Shown here: positions 12,501 through 21,313 of the stretch, piece by piece
Layout of the letters: each line of letters opens with the position of its first letter
How positions within the stretch are numbered: position 1 is the stretch's first letter
From: an uncultured Ruminococcus sp.
Lineage (GTDB): Bacteria > Bacillota > Clostridia > Oscillospirales > Ruminococcaceae
NCBI GenBank assembly: GCA_947175975.1
Contig: CAMWOX010000008.1
Coordinates: forward strand, 1-24,216
DNA length: 24,216 nucleotides
Direction of reading: 5' to 3'
Position numbers and translations under genes: made by a program
Notes under the pieces: model-generated
Databases searched by the model: none
Told to the model about the DNA's origin: nothing
Seen by the model: only the letters and a program-made list of their open reading frames with translations

Positions 12501-13888
12501 AATTTCGTGATCTCGACACCCTGACGAGTTTCTTTCACAGCATATCCCAAATTCCGGATTTCCTCACGGATTCTGTCAGCCTCCGCAAAATTCTTATTCT
12601 TTCTTGCCTGCGCCCTCTGTTCCACCAGTTCCAGGATCTGTGCCGGAATGGTTTCTGTGTCTTTCCGTTCATAAAGCAGTCCCAGCACGGAAGTGAGTTC
12701 CTCAAACTGATCCAGTCCGGCTTGCAGCTGTTCTTTGGAAGTATGCGAATCTGCCGCCATAATATTCAATTCCCGGACAAGTTCAAACACTGCGGATAAC
12801 GCATCCGCTGTATTTAGATCATCTTCCAGTGCTGCAATAAACTGATTTTTATAATTTTCAAATACTTCCTGTGCCTTATTCTCTCCAGATTGTGCCTGTG
12901 TAATGGATCTGCGCATTGTAGCACGGCATTCATATAATCTATCCAGAGATGCCTTACAGGATTCCAACAGCTCCGTGCTGTAATTCATAGGTGCTCTGTA
13001 CTGTGCCTGAATCATCAGATAACGGATCACTTCATAGCCATATTGTTCTGCGACTTCCCGGACAAGAAAGAAATTTCCAAGGGATTTGGACATTTTTTTA
13101 TGATCCACATTGATATGCCCATTATGCATCCAGTAATGGGAAAATTCTACACCATTTGCCGCTTCAGACTGTGCGATCTCATTCTCATGATGCGGAAAAA
13201 TCAGATCATGACCCCCACAGTGCAGGTCAATCGTATCCCCCAGGCAGTCTTTCGCCATGCAGGAACATTCAATATGCCATCCTGGACGACCAGATCCCCA
13301 AGGAGAATCCCAATGCTGTTCTGTATCGGGACAGCCTTTCCAGAGTGCAAAATCCAGTGCATCTTCTTTCAGATCATTGATTTCTACTCTTGCACCAGCT
13401 TGCAGATCATCCAGTGACTGATTGGACAATTTGCCATAATCTGCAAATTTCCGTGTCCTGTAATACACATCATTCTCCACCTGGTATGCATAGCCGTTGT
13501 CAATCAGTTTCTGGATAAAAGCAATAATCTTATCCATATATTCTGATACTCTGGGATGTACCGTAGCCGGGAGGACATTCAGCCCTGTCGCATCTTTCTG
13601 GTATTCCCGGATATATTTTTCAGCGCATTCTTCCGGTGTAGTCTCCTCAAGCCCTGCCTGCTTGATGATCTTATCATTGACATCTGTGTAATTCTGCACA
13701 AATCTGACCTGATAGCCTCTGTATTCCAGGAATCTCCGGAATACATCAAACACACAGACAGGTCTTGCGTTCCCAATATGAATATAATTATAGACCGTCG
13801 GACCACAGACATAGATATTTGCCTGGTTCGGTGTGATTGTCTGAAATTCCTCTTTCTGGTTTGTCAATGTATTGAAAATCTGAATCAT
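12497..13888 (-). CDS. cysS: Cysteine--tRNA ligase
   Basis: Cysteinyl-tRNA synthetase, a class I enzyme that charges tRNA-Cys. From ATG 13888 (perfect GGAGGT 8 nt upstream) the protein is 463 residues, the usual length; the longer frame to 13924 lacks support. 'YVCGPTVYNYIHIGNARP' contains the zinc ligand Cys28 and the HIGH-type motif HIGN (37-40). Further zinc ligands lie in 'GWHIECSCMA' and 'FPHHENEIAQSEA', and 'HKKMSKSLGNF' is the KMSKS loop. The C-terminus carries the helical anticodon-binding region and the 'RAQARKNKNFAEADRIREEI' signature. It is read from a consensus promoter about 75 bp upstream through a leader hairpin, and is coupled to the downstream cyclophilin gene. Confidence 0.97.
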   Translation of the reverse strand: MIQIFNTLTNQKEEFQTITPNQANIYVCGPTVYNYIHIGNARPVCVFDVFRRFLEYRGYQVRFVQNYTDVNDKIIKQAGLEETTPEECAEKYIREYQKDATGLNVLPATVHPRVSEYMDKIIAFIQKLIDNGYAYQVENDVYYRTRKFADYGKLSNQSLDDLQAGARVEINDLKEDALDFALWKGCPDTEQHWDSPWGSGRPGWHIECSCMAKDCLGDTIDLHCGGHDLIFPHHENEIAQSEAANGVEFSHYWMHNGHINVDHKKMSKSLGNFFLVREVAEQYGYEVIRYLMIQAQYRAPMNYSTELLESCKASLDRLYECRATMRRSITQAQSGENKAQEVFENYKNQFIAALEDDLNTADALSAVFELVRELNIMAADSHTSKEQLQAGLDQFEELTSVLGLLYERKDTETIPAQILELVEQRAQARKNKNFAEADRIREEIRNLGYAVKETRQGVEITKL

Positions 13889-13903
13889 AAAAAGCACCTC
13901 CGC

Positions 13904-13951
13904 AAAAAAATATCTTCTCTGCAAGGGAGTTAAAAAACTCAGAGAGAAGAT
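13904..13951 (-). terminator. Terminator-like hairpin in the cysS leader (candidate attenuator)
   Basis: In the minus-strand transcript ATCTTCTCT (13951-13943) pairs with AGAGAAGAT (13920-13912). An inner GAGTT/AACTC stem (13940-13936 with 13931-13927) sits inside. One A and then seven T follow (13910-13904), directly before the GGAGGT of cysS. The 5' arm starts about 5 nt after the predicted transcript start. No T-box consensus is present. It may attenuate transcription or only stabilise the 5' end. Confidence 0.6.
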
Positions 13952-13962
13952 GCATTACTTCT

Positions 13963-13991
13963 ATTATACAGAAAAGGCAAAAATTTGTCAA
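13963..13991 (-). promoter_or_regulatory. Sigma-A promoter of cysS
   Basis: On the minus strand perfect TTGACA (13991-13986) and TATAAT (13968-13963) are separated by 17 nt. The predicted transcript start is near 13956, giving a leader of about 68 nt. The -35 box lies 15 bp after the stop of the upstream gene. Confidence 0.9.
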
Positions 13992-14005
13992 GCACAAAAT
14001 AAATT

Positions 14006-14437
14006 TTATTCCATTATATCATGAAAAGACTTATCATATTCATATGCATCTATATAAAACATTGCATTGTAAGAAGAATCATTTTCAGTAAGTTCACAAA
14101 AAATATTATAGTCGTTTTTATTAATATATATCTTCACTGTTTTATCAGAACTTGTGAATTGATAATTCTTTTCAAGAGATTCATTACTATTCAATATGGA
14201 ATAGATAATATATACATTATCTCTGCCGTGTGCATGTCTCATCCTTTTAATGGATTGTAATTCTTCAGAGTCAATATCTATTTTTTCAGCGATGATTGAT
14301 ATTTCTGTATCTGTAAATGAATATTTATCTTTGAAAAATTGTCTGAAAACAATATATGACAACATAAAATAAATGCTTATCAAAATTACAGCAATTGAAC
14401 CCAAGCAAATTAATAATTTCTGTAACTTCTTTTTCAT
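14006..14437 (-). CDS. Small membrane-anchored hypothetical protein
   Basis: A 143-residue protein I do not recognise. Residues 8-30 are a strong hydrophobic anchor after a basic start (MKKKLQK); the rest is charged, with Tyr- and Ile-rich beta-like segments ('DNVYIIYSIL', 'KTVKIYINKNDYNIFCEL') and probably lies outside the membrane. The composition is distinctly AT-rich compared with the flanking histidine kinase and cysS. AGGAGA is 13 nt before ATG 14437, a long spacing, and a three-codon ATG-AAA-AAA-TAA mini-frame lies between them. It follows the histidine kinase by 50 bp in the same orientation and could be read from that operon; cysS has its own promoter immediately downstream. It could be a sensor accessory protein or an unrelated insertion. 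Confidence 0.7.
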   Translation of the reverse strand: MKKKLQKLLICLGSIAVILISIYFMLSYIVFRQFFKDKYSFTDTEISIIAEKIDIDSEELQSIKRMRHAHGRDNVYIIYSILNSNESLEKNYQFTSSDKTVKIYINKNDYNIFCELTENDSSYNAMFYIDAYEYDKSFHDIME

Positions 14438-14487
14438 TTTATTTTTTCATTCTCCTGAAATCTTTGCCCTTTTTTCAAAAAATATAC

Positions 14488-15843
14488 TCAACCTGGAAAA
14501 TACAATCTGACACAAGTTCCCTCACATTCTTTGCTTTCGAGTGTGATCCTTGCATGATGCAGCGCCATGCCGTGCTTGACAATGGACAGACCCAGTCCTG
14601 TACCGCCGACTTCTTTAGAATGGCTCTTGTTCACACGATAGAAACGCTCAAAAATACGTTCCTGATCCTGTTCCGGGATGCCGATGCCATTATCTGTGAT
14701 AGCTACCATTGCTTCTGCATCCTGTTTCCGGACAAGAATTTTCACAAATCCCCCCGGCTGATTATATTTAATCGCATTATCACAGATATTATAAATAATC
14801 TCATCCAGTATATTCGGAATGCCCATAATCATGATCTCTTCGCCCTCACAAGAGATCATGACACCCTGCTTTCCGGCACTAAGCGCAAGTCGTTCCTGAA
14901 TGCTCCGGCAGACTGCAAACAGATCAATCTTTTCCCGTTCATTCCCGATCTCCAAACTGCCGCTTTCCAGTCTGGATAATTTCAGAATATCATTCACCAG
15001 GACAATCATACGCTGTGCTTCTTTATGAATATTATCCGCAAAATGAGAAATATCTTTTTCCTGGACATAACCATCACGAATAATTTCCGCAAAGCCTGAA
15101 ATCGAAGTCAGAGGTGTTTTCAGCTCATGGGATACATTTGCTGTAAATTCTCTGCGGATTGTATCCTGTTTTTTATGTTCTTCCTGGAGCTGATCCATCT
15201 GTCTGTGGATCTGCTGATTTTGAAGAATTAACCGTCGGACAAACGGTTTCATCTCATCATAGATATTTCGGTCATCGGGATTTTCGGGGTCAAGCTGATT
15301 AATCGGCTTCATGATTTTTTTTGTGCTGAAAAATGCCAGCAATACAGATAAAATCACCATCAGAAACACAATCGTCAGCATAGGACTCAGCATCCGGATC
15401 AGCAACATCCAGACAGTATCTCGCTCTGCTGAAACACGCAGAATCATATTACTATCTTTAGATTTGACAGCATAATTAAGCGTTTTTTTCAGGAGAGATT
15501 CTGAATAGCGTTCTGAAAAGCCCTGCCCATTCCGGAGCGCATCCCGAAATTCCAGACGGTCACTATGATTCGGGAGCTGTTTTGCCGGAAACGCAGAATC
15601 ATACAAGACATTGCCATCTGGTGCAATCACAGTAATTCTGTTGTAATTTCCGATCTCTGCCCCAGAAAGCGACTCCCAGCCGTTTTTTTCTGTCACAGCT
15701 AAAAAAAATAGTGCTTTGTCCTGCAATTCCGCAAGATTTCTCTGTGCTAAATAAGTATTCATCACATAAAGAATCAGTCCGAAACTCATGAGAAACACAA
15801 CCATACAAGCAGTGAAAATATGCTTTGTCAGTTCTGATCTCAT
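14488..15843 (-). CDS. PhoR-like sensor histidine kinase
   Basis: A 451-residue two-component sensor kinase. Two membrane segments (about residues 10-31 and 150-172) flank an extracytoplasmic sensing region of about 120 residues with a PAS-like 'NRITVIAPDGNVLYDS'. HisKA follows with the phospho-accepting His239 in 'VSHELKTPLTSISGFAEII'. The HATPase domain has the N box (Asn352, Asn356 in 'IIYNICDNAIKYN'), G1 'DNGIGIP' (384-390), F box 'IFERFYRV' and G2 'GGTGLGLS' (413-420). A complete kinase of the PhoR/YycG/VicK class, without an obvious cytoplasmic PAS domain. It overlaps the response regulator gene by 4 bp (ATGA), so they form a pair. The signal is unknown; a phosphate or envelope signal would be usual for this class. 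Confidence 0.95.
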   Translation of the reverse strand: MRSELTKHIFTACMVVFLMSFGLILYVMNTYLAQRNLAELQDKALFFLAVTEKNGWESLSGAEIGNYNRITVIAPDGNVLYDSAFPAKQLPNHSDRLEFRDALRNGQGFSERYSESLLKKTLNYAVKSKDSNMILRVSAERDTVWMLLIRMLSPMLTIVFLMVILSVLLAFFSTKKIMKPINQLDPENPDDRNIYDEMKPFVRRLILQNQQIHRQMDQLQEEHKKQDTIRREFTANVSHELKTPLTSISGFAEIIRDGYVQEKDISHFADNIHKEAQRMIVLVNDILKLSRLESGSLEIGNEREKIDLFAVCRSIQERLALSAGKQGVMISCEGEEIMIMGIPNILDEIIYNICDNAIKYNQPGGFVKILVRKQDAEAMVAITDNGIGIPEQDQERIFERFYRVNKSHSKEVGGTGLGLSIVKHGMALHHARITLESKECEGTCVRLYFPG

Positions 15844-16538
15844 TCCGGACAGCTCCCCGGATCAGAATTTTCCTGGATTTTATATCCTACTCCCCGGATC
15901 GTCCGGATATAACCGCCTGCCTCGCCGAGTTTCTGCCGGAGTGTCCGGATATGAACATCAACAGTCCGATTCTCGCCGTCGAAATGATACCCCCAGACAT
16001 TATTCAGAAACTGTTCTCTGGTCAGCACAATATCCTTGTTTTTTAATAACAAGCAAAGCATTTCAAATTCTTTGAATGTCAGATTAATATTTCTATGATT
16101 CACCTGTACAATATGCTTTTCCGGACTGACATAAAGAACTCCTAAAGTGTAAGCACTCTGTTCCGGTTCAGGCTTCTGGACTCTCCGCAGAAGCGCACGC
16201 ACTCTTGCAATCAGTTCCATCATGCCGAACGGCTTGGGGAGATAATCATCTGCACCCGCATCTAGTCCGATTACTTTTTCGTATTCACTGGCTTTTGCTG
16301 TCAGCATCATAACCGGAATCCCGCTTGTTTCCGGCTGTAATCTCAGTTTTCTCAGAATCGAGAGACCATCTTCTTCCGGGAGCATAATATCTAATAAAAT
16401 CAGATCCGGCTGTTTCTGTGCAAGAACTTCCCAGAAAAGAGACGGCTTCGCAAAGCCTTTTGCCTCCATCCCGGCACTGCTGAGCGTGTAAGTCACCAGT
16501 TCCCGGATGCTGTCGTCATCCTCCACAAGGTAAATCAT
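15840..16538 (-). CDS. PhoB/OmpR-family response regulator
   Basis: A 232-residue DNA-binding response regulator. The receiver domain (1-115) has acidic residues Asp7-Asp9, the phospho-acceptor Asp50 in 'LILLDIMLPEEDG', Thr80 and Lys102 in 'YLPKPFG'. The C-terminal winged-helix domain (about 130-228) has 'NLTFKEFEMLCLLLKN', 'TREQFLNNVWGYHFDGENRTVDVHIRTLRQKLG' regions and 'IRTIRGVGYKI', all typical of the OmpR/PhoB class. It overlaps both the upstream CCA-adding enzyme gene and the downstream kinase gene by 4 bp, so all three are translationally coupled. The target genes cannot be told from this window. Confidence 0.96.
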   Translation of the reverse strand: MIYLVEDDDSIRELVTYTLSSAGMEAKGFAKPSLFWEVLAQKQPDLILLDIMLPEEDGLSILRKLRLQPETSGIPVMMLTAKASEYEKVIGLDAGADDYLPKPFGMMELIARVRALLRRVQKPEPEQSAYTLGVLYVSPEKHIVQVNHRNINLTFKEFEMLCLLLKNKDIVLTREQFLNNVWGYHFDGENRTVDVHIRTLRQKLGEAGGYIRTIRGVGYKIQENSDPGSCPE

Positions 16539-17872
16539 AAAGACGATTCCTCCCGGATGTTTTTTGCAAAATCTAGCAATATTTCTTTCTGATTAGGATA
16601 TTTTTCAGAGATTACGATATCCAGGGCTTTTTGCAACATAAATTTAATTTCTTCACCCCGGAATCCCAGATCTGCTATATCATGTCCATTAATAGCTAAT
16701 TCTTTCAGGGAACAGCATAATTTCTGTTCCTGACAGGTCTGCATGAATTTTTCTGCTTTCCGGATTTTTTCGCCGGATTCCGGCTGACTTCTCAATTTGG
16801 AAATCCGGTCTGTTTCAAAAATTTTTAATAACAGTGCAAAATCTGCATAACCGATCTGAGAGATTGTTTTTCTGACTTCTGGCAGAGATGCCGGTGTTCT
16901 TCTGTGATAATAAATCAATCTGGAAACTTGTTTCCGCATGTGATTATCAGCTTTGAGACGAGTCAGAATCCGGTCTGCCATCACTGCACCTTTTTCTGCA
17001 TGTGTCTTGAAATGTCCGCCCTCGGCATCCATTTTATAACATCCTGGTTTTGCCAGATCATGCAGGAGCATTGTCATCCGGATTGTAAGATCCTGCGGTG
17101 CATTTCCAACCGCTCTTGCTGTGTGTTCCCACACTGTGAAATCATGATGCCTGGTATGCTGCGAAAATGCAATACAAGGCATGATTTCCGGAATCCAGAC
17201 GCTGAGAATATCCGGATAAGCCAATAAAACTTCTGTGATATTTTCTCCCAGAAGCATATTACATAATTCTGAAAAAACCCGTTCCGCAGAAATAGATTGC
17301 AGCCGGAATGCCCCCGCAAGCATCGCAGAATGTGTTAAAATTTCAGGTTTTAAGTACAATTTGGCACAGAAACGCATTGCCCGGAGAATCCGGAGAGCAT
17401 CTTCCCGGAATCTTGCAGAGGGAACACCTACACAACGCAGGATATTCTGCTCCAGATCTTCCCTGCCATGATAGAGATCCAACAAGCCGGTTTCCGGACA
17501 CCATGCCATTGCATTGCAGGTAAAATCCCGTCTGCACAGATCCTCCCGGATATGATCCGCAAAGAATACCTGTGCCGGATGCCGGAAATCTCTGTAATCC
17601 GTTTCCGTTCTGTAAGTTGTGATCTCCGCAGAATGATGATCCGCATCATGCACACAGACCGTACCAAATGCCCTGCCATATTCCGAACAGTTTTCAGAGC
17701 CGAAGAGATCTATAATCTGTTCGGGTCGGGCATTCGTTGCAATATCATAATCATGCGGGATCATACCCAGTACAGCATCCCGGACACATCCGCCGACCAG
17801 ATAGGCTTCAAAACCCTTTGCTGAAAGCTTCTGCATCATGGATAATACAAAATCAGGAAATTCCAGAAACAA
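16535..17872 (-). CDS. cca: CCA tRNA nucleotidyltransferase
   Basis: Class II CCA-adding enzyme or poly(A) polymerase family member; adds or repairs the 3' CCA end of tRNA. From the TTG at 17872 the protein is 445 residues. 'GFEAYLVGGCVRDAVLG' has the GG of the nucleotidyltransferase fold (27-28), and the metal-binding acidic pair is Asp41/Asp43 in 'HDYDIATNA'. 'RDFTCNAMAW', 'REDALRILRAMRFCAKL' and a downstream HD-type region ('FTVWEHTARAV', 'MLLHDLAKPGC') are in the expected order. GGAGGTG six nt before the TTG supports this start; the frame is open 24 nt further, and ATG codons at residues 12-13 are alternatives. It is 28 bp after the phosphoesterase gene and overlaps the response regulator gene by 4 bp. 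Confidence 0.93.
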   Translation of the reverse strand: MFLEFPDFVLSMMQKLSAKGFEAYLVGGCVRDAVLGMIPHDYDIATNARPEQIIDLFGSENCSEYGRAFGTVCVHDADHHSAEITTYRTETDYRDFRHPAQVFFADHIREDLCRRDFTCNAMAWCPETGLLDLYHGREDLEQNILRCVGVPSARFREDALRILRAMRFCAKLYLKPEILTHSAMLAGAFRLQSISAERVFSELCNMLLGENITEVLLAYPDILSVWIPEIMPCIAFSQHTRHHDFTVWEHTARAVGNAPQDLTIRMTMLLHDLAKPGCYKMDAEGGHFKTHAEKGAVMADRILTRLKADNHMRKQVSRLIYYHRRTPASLPEVRKTISQIGYADFALLLKIFETDRISKLRSQPESGEKIRKAEKFMQTCQEQKLCCSLKELAINGHDIADLGFRGEEIKFMLQKALDIVISEKYPNQKEILLDFAKNIREESSL

Positions 17873-17900
17873 CGAATACACCTCCAATAATAGCAAACAT

Positions 17901-18686
17901 TCAGGGGATCAGATCAATACAGACAATTTCAGACGGATTATTCACCCGGAGCTTGCCGATTCCGGCAGAAACATTCATACAGCACTCAGGAATATCCTGC
18001 GAAAGATACATGCCTTTTGTGTATTTCGGGAAAAGCCGCCGTTCCGGCGAAAGCATACCGCCGATTCCCGGCATTCTTACGATACCTCCATGAACATGTC
18101 CGGATAATACCAGATCTGCACCCCACTGTGCATAGGCTTCAAATCCCATCGGCGAATGTGCCAGCAAGACACAGGGATGGGCAACACAGTTTCCTATGCA
18201 GGCACTCACCAGATCCCTTGTAACTGGTGTCAGATTGGCATAGCGATTCTGGTTTTTATAAACTTCCTTAGGAAGTGTCAGCCCTGTGAACAGAACATCC
18301 CGGAGCATGACAGAAATATTATCAAGTACCAGAACACCGGATTTCCGGCAGTTTCTCAGAAATTCAGAAAGCTGATCCTCCGGCAGATCCGTTTCATGAT
18401 TGCCTAGAGAATAGATCACTGGCGCAATACGTCGGAGTTTGGTTAATAACTCCAACGCATCTGCAAGAGTGTTCTCGCCAAGTGTTCTTGAAACTAGATC
18501 GCCTGTCACAGCAATGACATGCAAGGCAGGTTGTGTGCAGAAATCTGTAATTCTGAGAATTTCAGATGTCATTTTCTGTGCTTTCTCACGGGAAATATGT
18601 CTGCTGAAATGCACATCCGAGAGATGCAGAATCCGGACAGACCGGACAAGACCGGTTATTTTAATGCATTCTTTCCGGCTGGTCAT
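17901..18686 (-). CDS. Calcineurin-like metallophosphoesterase (YkuE-like)
   Basis: A 261-residue metallophosphoesterase with the full set of dimetal motifs: 'LHLSDVHFSRH' (Asp24, His26), 'VTGDLVSR' (Asp63), 'SLGNHETD' (Asn96, His97), 'LLAHSP' (His177) and 'LSGHVHGG' (His197, His199). The arrangement, with 'GADLVLSGHVHGGIVRMPG', matches the YkuE/YaeI-like branch, some of which act on lipid or envelope phosphoesters; the substrate here cannot be told. Unlike many of that branch, it has no N-terminal membrane segment or Tat signal and is predicted to be cytoplasmic. The ATG overlaps the gyrA stop by 4 bp, so it is coupled to gyrA. Confidence 0.93.
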   Translation of the reverse strand: MTSRKECIKITGLVRSVRILHLSDVHFSRHISREKAQKMTSEILRITDFCTQPALHVIAVTGDLVSRTLGENTLADALELLTKLRRIAPVIYSLGNHETDLPEDQLSEFLRNCRKSGVLVLDNISVMLRDVLFTGLTLPKEVYKNQNRYANLTPVTRDLVSACIGNCVAHPCVLLAHSPMGFEAYAQWGADLVLSGHVHGGIVRMPGIGGMLSPERRLFPKYTKGMYLSQDIPECCMNVSAGIGKLRVNNPSEIVCIDLIP

Positions 18687-21265
18687 ACCTGTTTCTGATC
18701 TGATTCTGTTTCTGTTTCAGAATTATCATGCTCTGCTCTGGTAAATGCAACGACTTCATTGGCATCTGAAACTTTCATAACACGGACGCCTTTTGAGATT
18801 CTGCCCATGATCCGGATTTCACTTGCTGGAATCCGAATGATAATTCCCTCAGTAGAAATTAAAATAATATCATCATCTTCATCAACGACTTTGATCCCGC
18901 AGACAGTATCCCCTGTTTTATCAACCGGATAATTCTTGATACCATAGCCGCCTCTGCCCTGGATTCTGTATTCTTCCAAAGCCGTACGCTTGCCGTAGCC
19001 GTTCTTAGATACTGTCAGGACACTTGCACCATCACGGATTCTCGCCATAGAGATGACTTCATCATCCTCATGAAGTGTAATCGCTTTCACACCCTGTGCA
19101 GATCTTGATAATGGACGGATTTTTTCTTCTTCCAGCCGGAGTGCCATGCCGTTTTTGGTCGCAATCAGTAATTGATTAGATCCATCTGTCATACGGACAC
19201 CTGCAATTTCGTCACCATCGCTGAGACTGATTGCAATCAGACCTTTTTTGCGGATATTCCTGTATGCTGATAACGGTGTACGCTTGATCTGTCCATGCTT
19301 AGTTACCATCGTGACAAAATCATCTGTATCAAATGTTCTTGTCCGTAACATTGCCGTGATCTTTTCGCCTTCCTGCAATTGCAGTAAATTCGCAAAATGG
19401 AATCCCCTGGAAGCTTTTGAACCGTCCGGAATCTCATAGCATTTTAATTTATGCATATAGCCTTTATTTGTAATAAATAAAATATTATCATGCGTGGAAC
19501 AGATAAACATCTCAGAAACAAAATCTTCCTCACGCTGTTTCATACCCTGGACACCACGACCGCCACGTTTCTGGATTTTATAAGCATCCAGAGCCATACG
19601 CTTGATATAGCCATTATTCGTATAAGTGACAACACAGTCTTCAATTTCGATTAATTCTTCAATATCCACTTCGCCACTGACAGCAGTAATCTCCGTTCTT
19701 CTGGGATCATTGAATTTTTTCCGGATTTCGTCCATTTCCTGAGAAATAATCTCATAAACTTTCTGTCTGCTTTCCAGAGTTTCCTCAAAACCAGAAATTT
19801 TCTCACACAAGCCGAACAATTCGTCCATGATCTTCTGACGTTCCATTCCTGTCAATGCACCTAAACGCATTTGTACGATTGCATCCGCCTGTTCTTCCGA
19901 AAGTCCGGTATTATGTGGCAAATGCAGACCAGAAAGATCATAGTCCTCACGTTCCAATAATGCTGTCATATCAATTTCCGCAAATCGTGTGATTAATTTT
20001 TCCTTGCCATCAGGAATGTTCTTGGCACTGCGCAAAATCGCAATAACTTCATCAATATAATCCGTTGCCAATAAAAATCCCTGCAACAAATGCGCTCTTT
20101 TCAGGGCTTTTTCGAGATCGAATCTCACACGACGGGTGATAACATCCACCTGAAATGCCAGATAATGCTCCAGAATTTCTTTCAGACTTAGTACTTTTGG
20201 TGCGCCGCCGACAAGCACGAGCATATTCACACCACAAGTATCCTGTAACTGCGTATAAGAAAATAATTTATTCAATACAACATTGGCAATCGCATCTTTC
20301 CGGAGTCCGATTACAATACGCATACCGTCTCTGCCGGATTCATCCCGGACAAAAGATGCACCATCAATGCGCTTTTCTTTGATCAGTTCAGCGATATGCT
20401 CTACAAGTCTTGCTTTATTGACCATATAGGGCAGTTCATGAACAATAATCTGCTGTCTGCCTTTGTTTTCTTCAATCGAAGTCTTAGCACGGACAATAAT
20501 CTTGCCTTTTCCAGTTGCATAGGCTGAACGGATGCCGGATTTGCCCATAATAATGCCGCCTGTCGGGAAGTCCGGACCTTTGATGCATTCCATGAGATCA
20601 TCCAGCGTACAGTCCGGATTCTGTATCAACAGATTCACACCGTCAATGACTTCACCGAGATTATGTGTGGGGATATTTGTCGCCATACCCACAGCAATTC
20701 CCACAGAGCCGTTGACTAAGACATTCGGGAATCTGGACGGCAAAACAACAGGCTCTTTGAGTCTGTCATCATAGTTCATGCCGAAATCAACTGTATTTTT
20801 CTGAATATCAGCCACCATTTCCAGGCTTAACTTCGCCATCTTTGATTCTGTATAACGATAAGCCGCAGGCGGATCGCCGTCAATCGAGCCGAAATTGCCG
20901 TGACCGTCAATGAGCGGATATCGCAGCGAAAAATCCTGTGCCAATCTGACAAGTGCATCATAGACAGAAGCATCACCATGCGGATGGTAGCGACCCAGGA
21001 CAGATCCGACCGTATCAGCGCATTTTCTATAAGGCTGATCCGGTGTGAGTCCGTTCTCGTGCAGTGTATAAATAATTCTCCTGTGAACAGGTTTCAGACC
21101 ATCCCGTACATCCGGCAAAGCTCTTGCAATAATTACCGACATGGCATATGCCAGGAAAGAATCATGCATTTCATCCGCAACATCAACAGGAATAACTTTC
21201 GGGACAGCCCCCTGTTGTGTACCGGAGTCGGGATTTAAGTTTTCTTGATTTTCCTGCAAACTCAT
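18683..21265 (-). CDS. gyrA: DNA gyrase subunit A
   Basis: The 860-residue breakage-rejoining subunit of DNA gyrase, which with GyrB introduces negative supercoils. The start is ATG 21265 (AAAGGTGA upstream, 11 nt away); the frame is open to ATG 21292. The N-terminal domain has 'DVRDGLKPVHRRIIYTLHE', the quinolone-region 'YHPHGDASVYDALVRLAQD' and the catalytic Tyr138 in 'AAYRYTESKM'. The C-terminal beta-pinwheel holds the GyrA box 'QKRGGRGVQG', which marks gyrase rather than ParC. The residue equivalent to E. coli Ser83 is Ala99, and that equivalent to Asp87 is Asp103. It is 48 bp downstream of the YcxB-like gene and overlaps the phosphoesterase gene. Confidence 0.98.
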   Translation of the reverse strand: MSLQENQENLNPDSGTQQGAVPKVIPVDVADEMHDSFLAYAMSVIIARALPDVRDGLKPVHRRIIYTLHENGLTPDQPYRKCADTVGSVLGRYHPHGDASVYDALVRLAQDFSLRYPLIDGHGNFGSIDGDPPAAYRYTESKMAKLSLEMVADIQKNTVDFGMNYDDRLKEPVVLPSRFPNVLVNGSVGIAVGMATNIPTHNLGEVIDGVNLLIQNPDCTLDDLMECIKGPDFPTGGIIMGKSGIRSAYATGKGKIIVRAKTSIEENKGRQQIIVHELPYMVNKARLVEHIAELIKEKRIDGASFVRDESGRDGMRIVIGLRKDAIANVVLNKLFSYTQLQDTCGVNMLVLVGGAPKVLSLKEILEHYLAFQVDVITRRVRFDLEKALKRAHLLQGFLLATDYIDEVIAILRSAKNIPDGKEKLITRFAEIDMTALLEREDYDLSGLHLPHNTGLSEEQADAIVQMRLGALTGMERQKIMDELFGLCEKISGFEETLESRQKVYEIISQEMDEIRKKFNDPRRTEITAVSGEVDIEELIEIEDCVVTYTNNGYIKRMALDAYKIQKRGGRGVQGMKQREEDFVSEMFICSTHDNILFITNKGYMHKLKCYEIPDGSKASRGFHFANLLQLQEGEKITAMLRTRTFDTDDFVTMVTKHGQIKRTPLSAYRNIRKKGLIAISLSDGDEIAGVRMTDGSNQLLIATKNGMALRLEEEKIRPLSRSAQGVKAITLHEDDEVISMARIRDGASVLTVSKNGYGKRTALEEYRIQGRGGYGIKNYPVDKTGDTVCGIKVVDEDDDIILISTEGIIIRIPASEIRIMGRISKGVRVMKVSDANEVVAFTRAEHDNSETETESDQKQV

Positions 21266-21313
21266 AAAAAATATTTCACCTTTCCAGAACAAAAATAATA
21301 GATTTCTATTTTA

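Noticed and set aside
13889..13960. cysS leader peptide or T-box riboswitch
   Set aside because: An ATG near 13955 opens a frame containing one Cys codon, but it lies at the transcript start without a ribosome binding site and runs far into cysS; no T-box consensus or specifier structure is present.
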